From: Chryseobacterium sp. ISL-80
GTDB taxonomy: Bacteria > Bacillota > Bacilli > Bacillales > Cytobacillaceae
Length of the DNA stretch: 64,000 bases
Direction: 5' to 3'
NCBI GenBank assembly: GCA_018613055.1
Contig: JAGGQZ010000008.1
Span: 98,145 to 162,144, forward strand
Part shown: piece after piece, positions 8,302 through 15,815 of the stretch
Layout of the letters: every line of letters starts with the position of its first letter
Numbering within the stretch: the first letter of the stretch is position 1
Translations under genes and position numbers: made by a program
Notes under the pieces: generated by a model
Database searches by the model: none
What the model saw: the letters and a program-made list of their open reading frames with translations, nothing else
Told to the model about the DNA's origin: nothing

Positions 8302-8475
8302 GTGAAACAGAAACTTTTTTATGGAATTCCAATAGCCCTGGCGATCATAATGGGTGGATGTTCAGCTGAGACGGACCAGGAAAATGAACCGCCAGTTGAG
8401 GATACTGAAAACGATGTTGAGGATGAGGATTTTAAATTGGATCAGGAAGAGTCTGATGGTGATGAGAAGCAATAA
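8302..8475 (+). CDS. Small acidic lipoprotein, 57 residues
   Basis: GTG 8302 is preceded by AAAGGAG. The signal peptide ends in the lipobox IMGGC with Cys20, and the 37-residue mature part is almost entirely Asp/Glu/Gln/Asn with little hydrophobic content. It would be a short, highly charged tail tethered to the outside of the membrane. No family is recognised. It converges with another acidic lipoprotein at 8586-8828. Confidence 0.7.
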   Translation: MKQKLFYGIPIALAIIMGGCSAETDQENEPPVEDTENDVEDEDFKLDQEESDGDEKQ

Positions 8476-8480
8476 AGAAA

Positions 8481-8519
8481 AAATGCTGTTTCTTCAATAG
8501 AGACAGCATTTTTTTTTGC
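8481..8519 (+). terminator. Terminator after the acidic lipoprotein
   Basis: ATGCTGTTTC (8483-8492) pairs with GAGACAGCAT (8500-8509), followed by nine T residues. Confidence 0.88.
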
Positions 8520-8540
8520 CTGGCCATACAAATGACTCAA

Positions 8541-8574
8541 TAAAAAACCTTAGGACCTTTGGTGTCCTAAGGTT
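8541..8574 (-). terminator. Terminator of the minus-strand lipoprotein gene
   Basis: AACCTTAGGAC (8546-8556) and GTCCTAAGGTT (8564-8574) form a perfect stem. On the minus strand it is followed by a T run (A run at 8542-8547). Confidence 0.85.
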
Positions 8575-8585
8575 GTTCATTCTCA

Positions 8586-8828
8586 TTATTCTTCAACAGA
8601 CTCTTCAACCTTTTCCTTTTCATCGTCCGTTAAATTCTCATCATCCTCGGTTGTACCTTCGGTTGGTTCACCTGGATCCTCTGTCATTCCATCAGGCGCT
8701 GGTGGTGCTTGTTCATCCTGTTCCATCACTGGATCGTCTTCTGGCGGCGGCTCTTCTGTGGCTCCGCAGCCCGCCAGCAAGATGCCTGCCCCTAAGGTAA
8801 ACGAAAGCATCAAGTTTCGCTTCATCAT
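8586..8828 (-). CDS. Acidic lipoprotein, 80 residues
   Basis: ATG 8828 has AAAGGAG seven bases upstream. A lipoprotein signal peptide ends in LLAGC with Cys21. The mature part is low-complexity and rich in Glu, Asp and Pro, with short repeats such as EEPPPEDDP and EDPGEPTEGTTEDDE. No known domain is visible. Its tail-like acidic character resembles the neighbour at 8302, though the sequences are not clearly homologous. Confidence 0.7.
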   Translation of the reverse strand: MMKRNLMLSFTLGAGILLAGCGATEEPPPEDDPVMEQDEQAPPAPDGMTEDPGEPTEGTTEDDENLTDDEKEKVEESVEE

Positions 8829-9034
8829 GTTGCCACTCCTTTCTGTAACAGGTTATTTTACTTATAGCCCCACAGGAAAATCATAAACATTTCCCAGGCC
8901 CCCTGCCTTGAAGTTTTGGATGACTAAAATGTTTTCCCAGATTAAAGGACATCTGCATGTGGATGCTAGTTTGTGCAGCCTGCTTGAGGGAATACTGGGT
9001 AAGATGAAGCAACATGCAACTGGAGGGTTAAACA

Positions 9035-10027
9035 GTGAAATTAAGCGTCCTTGACCAATCCGTCATCAGCGTGGGAGATTCGGCTGCCCAGGCTTTTCGT
9101 AAAACCGTTGAGCTAGCTCAAATCACAGAAGAACTAGGGTACACAAGGTTCTGGGTTGCGGAGCATCATAACACTAACGGCATTGCCGGTTCCTCTCCTG
9201 AAATATTGATATCCCACATAGCTTCGATGACCAAAAGAATCAGAATAGGTTCAGGCGGAGTCCTGCTCCCACAATACAGCCCTTATAAAGTCGCGGAAAA
9301 CTTCAAGGTTTTGGAGGCTCTATTCCCAAACAGGATTGATGCTGGTTTTGGACGTTCTCCTGGCGGGTCAGCCACTACGAGGCTTGCACTGACAGATGGA
9401 CTTCGGAAAAGTTTGAATGAGTTCCCCAGACAAATTAGTGATTTAAAAGGGTTTTTGCTGAATGAATTGCCAGGTGACCATCCCTATCATGGCGTTAAAG
9501 CATATCCTGACAAAACAGCTTTCCCTGAATTATGGTTATTGGGAATCACGCATCGCGGAGCCAGACTTGCAGCAGAACAGGGAACAGCTTTTACATACGG
9601 CCATTTTATAACGCCTGCCAACGGAAAACGGGCATTGGAACAATATTACCGCGAATTTCAGCCTTCTCCATTCCTGAAAAAGCCCAAAGCAAATGTGTGC
9701 ATTTTTGTTGTATGTGCCGAAACCCAGGAAAAGGCTGAAGAACTGGCTTTGAGCCAGGATTTATGGCTTTTGCGGGTAGAAAAGGGATTGGATACAAGGA
9801 TTCCATCATTGGAAGAAGCGAAGAATACCATGCTAACAGCGGAGGAGCGGGACAGAATTATTGAAAACCGAAAAAGAATGATCATCGGAACGCCGCAGAA
9901 AGTGAAGAATGAACTCTTTGAGCTTTGTGATGAGTATAGGACTGAGGAGTTTATGATTATCAATAATGTACATAGCTTGCAGGATAAGGTGAAGTCATAC
10001 ACCTTGCTTGCGGAAGCACTGCTCTAA
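9035..10027 (+). CDS. LLM-class flavin-dependent oxidoreductase
   Basis: A 330-residue luciferase-like monooxygenase of the MsnO8/YceB group (TIM-barrel, FMN or F420 dependent). GTG 9035 is preceded by TGGAGGG. Family landmarks are FWVAEHHNTNGIAGSSPEI (about residues 40-58), GSGGVLLPQYSPYKVAENFK and GFGRSPGG. It is a monocistronic gene with a terminator right behind it. The substrate is unknown; B. subtilis homologues are also functionally vague. Confidence 0.88.
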   Translation: MKLSVLDQSVISVGDSAAQAFRKTVELAQITEELGYTRFWVAEHHNTNGIAGSSPEILISHIASMTKRIRIGSGGVLLPQYSPYKVAENFKVLEALFPNRIDAGFGRSPGGSATTRLALTDGLRKSLNEFPRQISDLKGFLLNELPGDHPYHGVKAYPDKTAFPELWLLGITHRGARLAAEQGTAFTYGHFITPANGKRALEQYYREFQPSPFLKKPKANVCIFVVCAETQEKAEELALSQDLWLLRVEKGLDTRIPSLEEAKNTMLTAEERDRIIENRKRMIIGTPQKVKNELFELCDEYRTEEFMIINNVHSLQDKVKSYTLLAEALL

Positions 10028-10035
10028 AGTATTAC

Positions 10036-10060
10036 AGGAAGGGGACACCCCTTCCTTTCT
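10036..10060 (+). terminator. Terminator after the LLM oxidoreductase
   Basis: GGAAGGGG (10037-10044) pairs with CCCCTTCC (10048-10055), followed by TTTCTT. Confidence 0.75.
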
Positions 10061-10182
10061 TATTGTTCCTTCAGATCCTTTTTGGTCATCTCGCTTCGTA
10101 CATTAACGTCTTTGGAGATATTTCTTTCTTTATTATTTGGGTATTTATTTTTACGTTCGCGGTTATCGTTACGATTCGTCAT
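10060..10182 (-). CDS. Tiny hydrophilic protein, 40 residues
   Basis: ATG 10182, preceded by GGAGGAGT, to TAA 10060-10062. The product begins MTNRNDNRERKNKYPNNKER and ends in MTKKDLKEQ. It is almost entirely charged or Asn, with no hydrophobic core. It starts 14 bases after the stop of the 10197-10325 gene, so the two look like one small operon. The composition recalls minor small acid-soluble spore proteins, but no signature allows assignment. Confidence 0.6.
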   Translation of the reverse strand: MTNRNDNRERKNKYPNNKERNISKDVNVRSEMTKKDLKEQ

Positions 10183-10196
10183 GATACTCCTCCATG

Positions 10197-10325
10197 TTAC
10201 TTTTTGCGGTTCTTGCCTGAATTGATGTCATTGTCATTGCCTAACTCCCCATTCGTACGGCCTTTCTCTTTGGCAATTTTTCCACCCAATCTTACATTGT
10301 TCTGGCTGATTTCTTTTCCACTCAT
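10197..10325 (-). CDS. Tiny basic protein, 42 residues
   Basis: ATG 10325 has GGGGGTG upstream; the stop is TAA 10197-10199. The product begins MSGKEISQNNVRLGGKIAKE and ends in NSGKNRKK. It is Gly/Asn/Lys rich and probably unstructured alone. It is followed by the 40-residue gene in the same direction. A role as a spore-core or DNA-associated small protein is only a guess from composition and size. Confidence 0.6.
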   Translation of the reverse strand: MSGKEISQNNVRLGGKIAKEKGRTNGELGNDNDINSGKNRKK

Positions 10326-10475
10326 GTTTTGTCACCCCCACTTTTTAAGATGCTCAAAATCAGCAAATAAAACTTCCTATTTTAAATCTTTGTGATTGCA
10401 CACCCATCTGTTATGTAATATAATCTAATTAAAATATTCTGTTATATAACAATATTTCGAAAGAGAGGCAGAAAC

Positions 10476-10799
10476 ATGACAAAAACGGATGCCATTGCAC
10501 GGAGGATTCTGGGTTGGAAGCTGAACAGATGGGACCGCTGGTTTGATTATGAGAAGGGTGTATTCATCAATGACACTGAATTCCAGCCAGAGCATAATCT
10601 TCTGCATGCGATGCTGATTGTTGAAAGACTGGAGAAGCTGGGCTACACCTTTTCATCCAATGGTGTTTCCGAGGCTGCTTTCAATCAATTTAGAGGGACA
10701 GGTGAAAACCTGCCTGAAGCGATTACAAATGCTGCTTATGCCATCATTGAAAATGACTCAGTCGTGGCAAGCGCAACACTGTGGAGGAAATTATCATAA
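10476..10799 (+). CDS. Hypothetical 107-residue protein, phage ABA-sandwich-like
   Basis: ATG 10476 has AAGAGAGG upstream. The N-terminal IARRILGWKL followed by a W/D-rich segment and a FQPEHNLLHAMLIVERLEKLG helix resembles the BC1872/phage ABA sandwich proteins found in Bacillus genomes and phages. That assignment is by pattern only. It stands alone between a tiny-gene operon and the cyd operon, with no other phage gene nearby. Function unknown. Confidence 0.65.
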   Translation: MTKTDAIARRILGWKLNRWDRWFDYEKGVFINDTEFQPEHNLLHAMLIVERLEKLGYTFSSNGVSEAAFNQFRGTGENLPEAITNAAYAIIENDSVVASATLWRKLS

Positions 10800-10802
10800 T
10801 AA

Positions 10803-10842
10803 AAAAACTGAGCTGCCTCCTTTAATGGATGGCAGCTCTTTT
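10803..10842. terminator. Bidirectional terminator between the hypothetical gene and cydS
   Basis: GAGCTGCC (10810-10817) pairs with GGCAGCTC (10831-10838), with an A run before and TTTTC after. It can serve both converging genes. Confidence 0.8.
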
Positions 10843-10845
10843 CAT

Positions 10846-10944
10846 TCACTCCACTTTTTCATCCTTCCCTGCCAGCCAGAATGCGGCGGCAATTGAGGCA
10901 ATTATGACGATGAAGGGAGCGTAGAACATTGAGAATTCAGCCAT
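10846..10944 (-). CDS. cydS: Cytochrome bd oxidase small subunit CydS
   Basis: A 32-residue membrane protein starting at ATG 10944, preceded by AGGAGGG and 11 bases after the end of cydB. It reads MAEFSMFYAPFIVIIASIAA, then a Trp and a charged tail KDEKVE. The FxMFYAPF start and single membrane helix match the CydS subunit seen in Geobacillus cytochrome bd, which sits beside the heme b595 domain of CydA. Such genes are easily missed because of their size. Confidence 0.8.
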   Translation of the reverse strand: MAEFSMFYAPFIVIIASIAAAFWLAGKDEKVE

Positions 10945-10955
10945 TTTCGACCCTC

Positions 10956-11981
10956 CTATGCATGGTCATCCCGTTTTCCTTGAACATAATCTTTATTGAA
11001 CAGGAACAGCCTTAGCAATAAATACAGTGACGGGAGCAGCAGCCCAAGTCCCGCAATAAAGGCAATAATGAGAGCGATTGCCATTGCTTCATTTGTGAAG
11101 CTGTCATAAAGCTTGAGAAAAGGATAGAGCAGATATGGATAATGCGAAATGCCATAGGCAAAAAACGCGATCAGGAACTGCCCTGTTAACAACCCGAAAG
11201 CGATTCCGTAAGATTTACGCTTCCCCAGTAAATAAACTGTACCCGCAAACAAGATGAAGGAGATGGCAAACAGCCACCATAAATCAACGAGCCGGCTGTA
11301 ATGTTCTGGATTGTGGTCCTTTAGTTCAACGATGATTCCAGTTGCCGTTACAATAGCGGGCACAGACCAAATCAACGCATATTTCCGAAGCAGTTCTGTT
11401 GCCGGTTCATCCTGAGCCTTATGCGCATACCACGTTAAAAATACAGCTGATATATAGAGGACTGCAGAAAGACTAAGAACAACTACACTCCATGTCAGCG
11501 GGCTGGTAAATAGCGCCACGTAATCCAGGTCAATCCCAGACGCTGTCTCAGTGACAAAACCACCCTCTGATATCGTCAATACAATCGATAAAGATGCCGG
11601 GATGAACAAACCAGATAATCCGTATAAATACGTATACCTTTTGTGCTTCAATCCGCCATATGTCGTGAAAGCGTAGTAGGATCCCCGAATCGCCAGCAAG
11701 GCGATGGCGATACTAGCCGGAACAAGCAGGATGGTCCCGTAATAATACGCCGTTTTAGGAAAGAATCCGACCATTCCGACAAAGAAAAACACCAGGAATA
11801 CATTCGTCACTTCCCATACCGGCGACAAATACCGCTGGATGATCCGGGTCAGGATATGCTGCTTTCCCCGGAAAAGGCTGTATGCATTAAAGAATCCTGC
11901 CCCGAAATCGATGGAAGCGACAATGACATAGCCAAAAAGAAACAGCCATAGAACGGTAATCCCAATTATCTCAAGTGTCAT
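10956..11981 (-). CDS. cydB: Cytochrome bd quinol oxidase subunit II
   Basis: A 341-residue integral membrane protein with eight or nine hydrophobic segments, pairing with CydA in the oxygen-reducing quinol oxidase. It begins MTLEIIGITVLWLFLFGYVI, and the FDxGAGFF-like stretch (VASIDFGAGFF, about residues 21-31) is a CydB landmark. Its ATG overlaps the cydA stop by four bases (ATGA), so translation is coupled. It resembles the B. subtilis YthB branch. Confidence 0.93.
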   Translation of the reverse strand: MTLEIIGITVLWLFLFGYVIVASIDFGAGFFNAYSLFRGKQHILTRIIQRYLSPVWEVTNVFLVFFFVGMVGFFPKTAYYYGTILLVPASIAIALLAIRGSYYAFTTYGGLKHKRYTYLYGLSGLFIPASLSIVLTISEGGFVTETASGIDLDYVALFTSPLTWSVVVLSLSAVLYISAVFLTWYAHKAQDEPATELLRKYALIWSVPAIVTATGIIVELKDHNPEHYSRLVDLWWLFAISFILFAGTVYLLGKRKSYGIAFGLLTGQFLIAFFAYGISHYPYLLYPFLKLYDSFTNEAMAIALIIAFIAGLGLLLPSLYLLLRLFLFNKDYVQGKRDDHA

Positions 11982-13324
11982 CGCAGCTCACCTTCCTTTT
12001 CGGCTTCCCTGTCTGCCAGTTCTTGTTCAACAGGATTCTTTCGGAACATCCTGGTTAAAACCACGATACTTCCTACTCCAAGCACCAAGTATAAACCGGC
12101 GAACATCAGCAGCATTGTATCGACCTGTCCGCTTGTCGTCGCCGCTTCTTCAACCTTCATGATTCCCCGCAGGATCCACGGCTGCCTTCCAACTTCGGCG
12201 AACCACCAGCCAAGCTCGATCGCGAGCACCGATAACGGTCCTCCAAGGACAATGAGCCATCGATACCACCTTGTCCGGATAAAACTCCATTTCATCCAGA
12301 CACCGACAACATACATAAGCGAGAGCACCGTCATCCATATACCGATCGTAACCATCCCATCGAATAGATAGTGGATGTAAAGCGGCGGAGTTTCGTCCTC
12401 TGGAAACTCATTTAAACCAATCACTTCCGCATTCGGATTACTGTGCGCCAAAATGCTGAGCGCATATGGAATCTTAAGAGCATATTTGACCTCACCATCA
12501 TCGAGAACGCCATAGAGCATTAACGGTGCACCTTCATGTGTCTCAAAATGCCATTCCGCGGCTGCGAGCTTCTCCGGCTGGTACTCGGCTAAATATTTCC
12601 CGGAAAAGTCACCAATTACCGCGGCGGCAATTGAAAAAATCAAACCGATTTTCATTGTCAAAAAGACGGCTTTTTTATGATAGATGTGATCCGAACCTTT
12701 CAGCAGCCTGTAAGCTCCAATCGAAGCAAGGAGAAATGCCGATGTCATATACGCTGTGGCAAGCACATGGGCCACCTTTGTCGGCATGGCCGGATTGAAC
12801 ATCGCCAGGATTGGATTGATATTGACCAGCTGGCCATCAACAAGATCGAAGCCCTGCGGTGCATTCATGAAAGCATTCACGATGGTGATGAACACGGCCG
12901 AAAAAGACGCTCCAATCGCAACTGGAATGAGCAGCAGCAAATGTTTCTTCTGATTCTCAAACCTGTCCCAGGTATAAAGATAAATGCCAAGAAATATCGC
13001 TTCAAAGAAAAACGCAAAGGTTTCCATAAATAGCGGCAGGGCAATGACATTGCCCGCAAGTTCCATAAAGTTCGGCCACAGCAAGGAAAGCTGCAATCCA
13101 ATCGCGGTCCCGGTCACAACGCCGACCGCCACTGTAATCACAAAGCCGCGCGTCCACCTCCTGGCCAGCAAAATATAATGTTCATCCTGCTTCTTGATTC
13201 CCAGCCACTGAGCAATCATGATCATCAACGGAATCCCGACGCCAATGGTGGCATAAATAATGTGGAAAGATAAAGTAAGCTCCGTCAACACTCGGCTGAA
13301 AAAAACAGATTCTTCATTTCCCAT
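11978..13324 (-). CDS. cydA: Cytochrome bd quinol oxidase subunit I
   Basis: The heme-bearing subunit, 448 residues. The axial His is in LSFHIIYATIG (about residue 20); VAHVLATAYMTSAF carries another heme ligand; the family signature GWWFAEVGRQPW lies near residue 380. The quinol loop is short, as in the B. subtilis YthA / cyanide-insensitive branch rather than E. coli CydA. The order cydA-cydB-cydS is compact. The cydCD export genes are not in the window. Confidence 0.94.
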   Translation of the reverse strand: MGNEESVFFSRVLTELTLSFHIIYATIGVGIPLMIMIAQWLGIKKQDEHYILLARRWTRGFVITVAVGVVTGTAIGLQLSLLWPNFMELAGNVIALPLFMETFAFFFEAIFLGIYLYTWDRFENQKKHLLLLIPVAIGASFSAVFITIVNAFMNAPQGFDLVDGQLVNINPILAMFNPAMPTKVAHVLATAYMTSAFLLASIGAYRLLKGSDHIYHKKAVFLTMKIGLIFSIAAAVIGDFSGKYLAEYQPEKLAAAEWHFETHEGAPLMLYGVLDDGEVKYALKIPYALSILAHSNPNAEVIGLNEFPEDETPPLYIHYLFDGMVTIGIWMTVLSLMYVVGVWMKWSFIRTRWYRWLIVLGGPLSVLAIELGWWFAEVGRQPWILRGIMKVEEAATTSGQVDTMLLMFAGLYLVLGVGSIVVLTRMFRKNPVEQELADREAEKEGELR

Positions 13325-13341
13325 CCTTCAATCCCCCTATT

Positions 13342-13437
13342 CTATCCGGCAAATATTCGGCCGATAAAAGACAATCCCATAATCGCCGCAACTATAAAAG
13401 CAACCCACATAAGCACTCGTTCTTGCTTCTTATACAT
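13342..13437 (-). CDS. Short membrane protein upstream of cydA, 31 residues
   Basis: ATG 13437, with GGGGTGA ten bases before it, opens a frame beginning MYKKQERVLMWVAFIVAAIM and ending in GRIFAG at TAG 13342-13344. It has one clear membrane helix after a basic N-terminus, and ends 17 bases before the cydA start, so it would be the first gene of the cyd operon. An in-frame ATG at 13473 lacks a ribosome binding site. No family is recognised. Confidence 0.5.
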   Translation of the reverse strand: MYKKQERVLMWVAFIVAAIMGLSFIGRIFAG

Positions 13438-13648
13438 ATGGTCATTGTCACCCCGCTCGTAAAGTTTGTTCATTGAATCACATAACTTAGAAAAATAAAT
13501 CCCATTCACCTTTTCAATATGTAGTCTCCATTATTCCTTATTCCCCTTCGCCCGATAGTTAAAACGAATGCACCGGCTATATATCATTAGGAAAATAATT
13601 ATCGGTTTGGACTGGGACTTTTCAATGGCTGTTTTTTTAGCAGCGGAC

Positions 13649-14308
13649 TCATGCTGAGGGTCCTTTTCTGCGCTGAACATTATATTGCCGATCTTTATAT
13701 CGCTGAAAAAGCCAAATGACTGCCGCAACCCAGAGGCTGCTTGCAAAGAAACCACCGACAATGTCACTAGGGTAGTGGACGCCAAGATACACCCTGCTCA
13801 CTCCAATGGAGAGAATCATGAAGCTGCTTGCAAGAATCACCGCCAGTCTGCCAAACCGGCCTGGAATCTGGCGCCACAGCAGGAAGGCCAGGATACTGTA
13901 AAAAGAGAATGCATTCATCGCATGCCCGCTTGGAAAACTGTACCCGCCAATTTCAATCAACCTGTGAAAATCCGGGCGTGCGCGATGGAAAAATAATTTC
14001 AGCAATCTATTCAGGATTGGTGTGCAAAAAACCACTGCCAGGAAAACGAGTACTTCCACCCTGAACTTTAATACAAAGAACATTAATAGAAAAAGGAGGA
14101 TTGCCAGAACAGCAATAAACCGGATGGTTCCGATATAAGTAAAAAGCTTCATGATACTAGTAAGCCAGGAGGATTCCAGGCTCTGGATGAACGAAATGAC
14201 CTGGCGATCAATGGCCATTAGATAATCAGCTCTCACAAGGAAGGAGAGCAAAATAAATAGGAATAATGAACCCAAAAACGCTAAGGACAACTGCAAATTA
14301 AACTTCAT
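13649..14308 (-). CDS. PAP2-family membrane phosphatase
   Basis: A 219-residue membrane protein with about six helices and the three-part phosphatase signature: KLFFHRARPDFHR (KxxxxxxRP type), SFPSGHAMNAF (PSGH) and SRVYLGVHYPSDIVGG (SRxxxxxHxxxD). These sit on the outer face and dephosphorylate lipid substrates such as undecaprenyl pyrophosphate or phosphatidylglycerophosphate. ATG 14308 is preceded by AGGAGG; the upstream Met at 14344 is less likely. Monocistronic as far as can be seen; 13438-13648 holds no other gene I can support. Confidence 0.9.
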   Translation of the reverse strand: MKFNLQLSLAFLGSLFLFILLSFLVRADYLMAIDRQVISFIQSLESSWLTSIMKLFTYIGTIRFIAVLAILLFLLMFFVLKFRVEVLVFLAVVFCTPILNRLLKLFFHRARPDFHRLIEIGGYSFPSGHAMNAFSFYSILAFLLWRQIPGRFGRLAVILASSFMILSIGVSRVYLGVHYPSDIVGGFFASSLWVAAVIWLFQRYKDRQYNVQRRKGPSA

Positions 14309-14459
14309 ATCCTTGTTCCTCCTGTTTCCTTCCATGTTTTTCATCCTTTACTATTCCCCTTATTCATGTTTTCAAAAGACAAATAGACAGAACCACAAGG
14401 GAGGAAACTTTTTTTCTTCTTGCCGGGAAGGTAAAATAGACTTGAAAGGAAGTGGGCAA

Positions 14460-15272
14460 ATGGCAAATTCAGTGGCAGGCTCTAAACAATCTCATTTAAC
14501 GCAGTATATCCCGCCTAAAGGCATGTATGAAACATTTGAAAATGAAGCTCATTATCTTGGGAAGGTCAAGGAATGGGGACTGAGCACAAAGAAAGAGTTT
14601 TGGTACAAAGACAGATTCCAGCATTGTCTTGTTACGATAAAAGGTTATGAAGTTTTCGGTGAAACAACTGAATACAATACGCTTGTCGTCGAATTTCCTG
14701 ATGGCAGCATGACATGCATCCACCCTGCCTATTTGAAGGAAATGCAATCCTCCAATTTCGGCAAGGAAATCATTGAACAGACCGGGGACGAGCCTAAAGC
14801 GAAATCGGAGAGGATGGAAAATCCTAAACCGGCAGCAGTTGCAGAAACAACAGCTCCACCAGTGGCGGCTAAACCTGAAAAGGCAGCGAAAACTTCAGTA
14901 GACAAGCCTGCTAAAGCAAAAAAAGAAAAAGCCCCTAAATTGGTGCTGCCGGAAGATAAAGTCCATTTTACCGCGAAAGTGAAGCAGTTCGCCTTGAGCT
15001 GGAATCACTTCAATGAGGACAATGATGAGGTCATTGTGTTCGAAGATGTCCGGATTGACGAGGAAGAACAAATCGAGGTTGGCCTTGCATGGGGCTCACA
15101 CAGTAAAACACTGAAAAAGCTCGAACTGGAGCCCGGACAGGAGCTTGAATTCAACGGTAAAATCGTCAAGAAAAGCCTTCCCAAAGGCAAGGACGTGGAA
15201 GACGAGTCCATGCTTCTCGATGTTTCAGTAGCATACAAAATCAATAATCCTTCTAAAATCGTTAAAAAATAA
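14460..15272 (+). CDS. Two-domain protein of unknown function with an Ala/Pro/Lys linker
   Basis: A soluble protein of 270 residues starting at ATG 14460 (AAAGGAAG upstream); a longer in-frame extension to 14313 overlaps the divergent PAP2 gene and is unlikely. Residues 1-105 form a first domain with SMTCIHPAYLKE. About 110-160 is a linker made of short A/P/K repeats (PAAVAETTAPPVAAKPEKAA). About 165-270 is a beta-rich domain (KVHFTAKVKQFALSW to ELEPGQELEFNGKIVKK) that looks OB-like and could bind nucleic acid. No named family is recognised. Confidence 0.75.
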   Translation: MANSVAGSKQSHLTQYIPPKGMYETFENEAHYLGKVKEWGLSTKKEFWYKDRFQHCLVTIKGYEVFGETTEYNTLVVEFPDGSMTCIHPAYLKEMQSSNFGKEIIEQTGDEPKAKSERMENPKPAAVAETTAPPVAAKPEKAAKTSVDKPAKAKKEKAPKLVLPEDKVHFTAKVKQFALSWNHFNEDNDEVIVFEDVRIDEEEQIEVGLAWGSHSKTLKKLELEPGQELEFNGKIVKKSLPKGKDVEDESMLLDVSVAYKINNPSKIVKK

Positions 15273-15398
15273 CTTTACTTTTTAAAATGGATGGATTGGA
15301 TTTTACCCCGACAGGAAAAAAATAAGTTTGCAATTAGAGCAAATAACCGTCATGCTGTAAGGAACAGATTTAAAAGTCATAAAACACAGGTGAAATAA

Positions 15399-15782
15399 AT
15401 GATTGAAATTAAGAATTCTGAAATAAGCGATGGAGAATTTAATCGAGGTGTATTCGCTACCCAAAATATCGCAAAGGGTGAGTTGATTCACGAAGCCCCA
15501 GTTCTCTCCTATCCGAACGATCAACATGTACACATCGAGAAAACAGCATTAGCCGATTACGCCTTTGAATACGGGAGCAACCATTCGGCAATCCTGTTGG
15601 GTTACGGCATGCTTTTCAACCATTCCTATGAGCCCAATGCAATATATGAAATCAATTTTGACAATCATACTTTTGAATTCTATGCCTATCGTGACATCAA
15701 AGCTGGCGAAGAGATTGTCATCAACTATAATGGCGAGGTCGATAATAACGACCCACTCTGGTTTAATAAAGATGAAGAATAA
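15399..15782 (+). CDS. SET-domain protein
   Basis: A 127-residue single-domain protein with AGGTGA ahead of ATG 15399. The SET hallmarks are RGVFATQNIAKGELI (16-30), the NHSxxPN motif NHSYEPN at 74-80 and GEEIVINY at 103-110, which together form the SAM and lysine sites in protein lysine methyltransferases. The post-SET cysteines are absent. Bacillus genomes carry a few such stand-alone SET proteins; the target is unknown. It is monocistronic, with a shared terminator against the kinase gene. Confidence 0.87.
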   Translation: MIEIKNSEISDGEFNRGVFATQNIAKGELIHEAPVLSYPNDQHVHIEKTALADYAFEYGSNHSAILLGYGMLFNHSYEPNAIYEINFDNHTFEFYAYRDIKAGEEIVINYNGEVDNNDPLWFNKDEE

Positions 15783-15815
15783 GAAATGCGGCTCCCATGG
15801 GGAAGCCGCTTCTTT
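15783..15815. terminator. Bidirectional terminator between SET gene and kinase gene
   Basis: GCGGCT (15788-15793) pairs with AGCCGC (15804-15809); flanking GAA and TTC extend the stem. A T run follows on the plus strand. Confidence 0.65.

Noticed and set aside
10063..10395. A 110-codon plus-strand frame over the two tiny genes
   Set aside because: It is antisense to the two small ORFs with good ribosome binding sites and has no site of its own.
13531..13785. An 84-codon minus-strand frame before cydA
   Set aside because: It overlaps the end of the PAP2 phosphatase gene in another frame and lacks a ribosome binding site.
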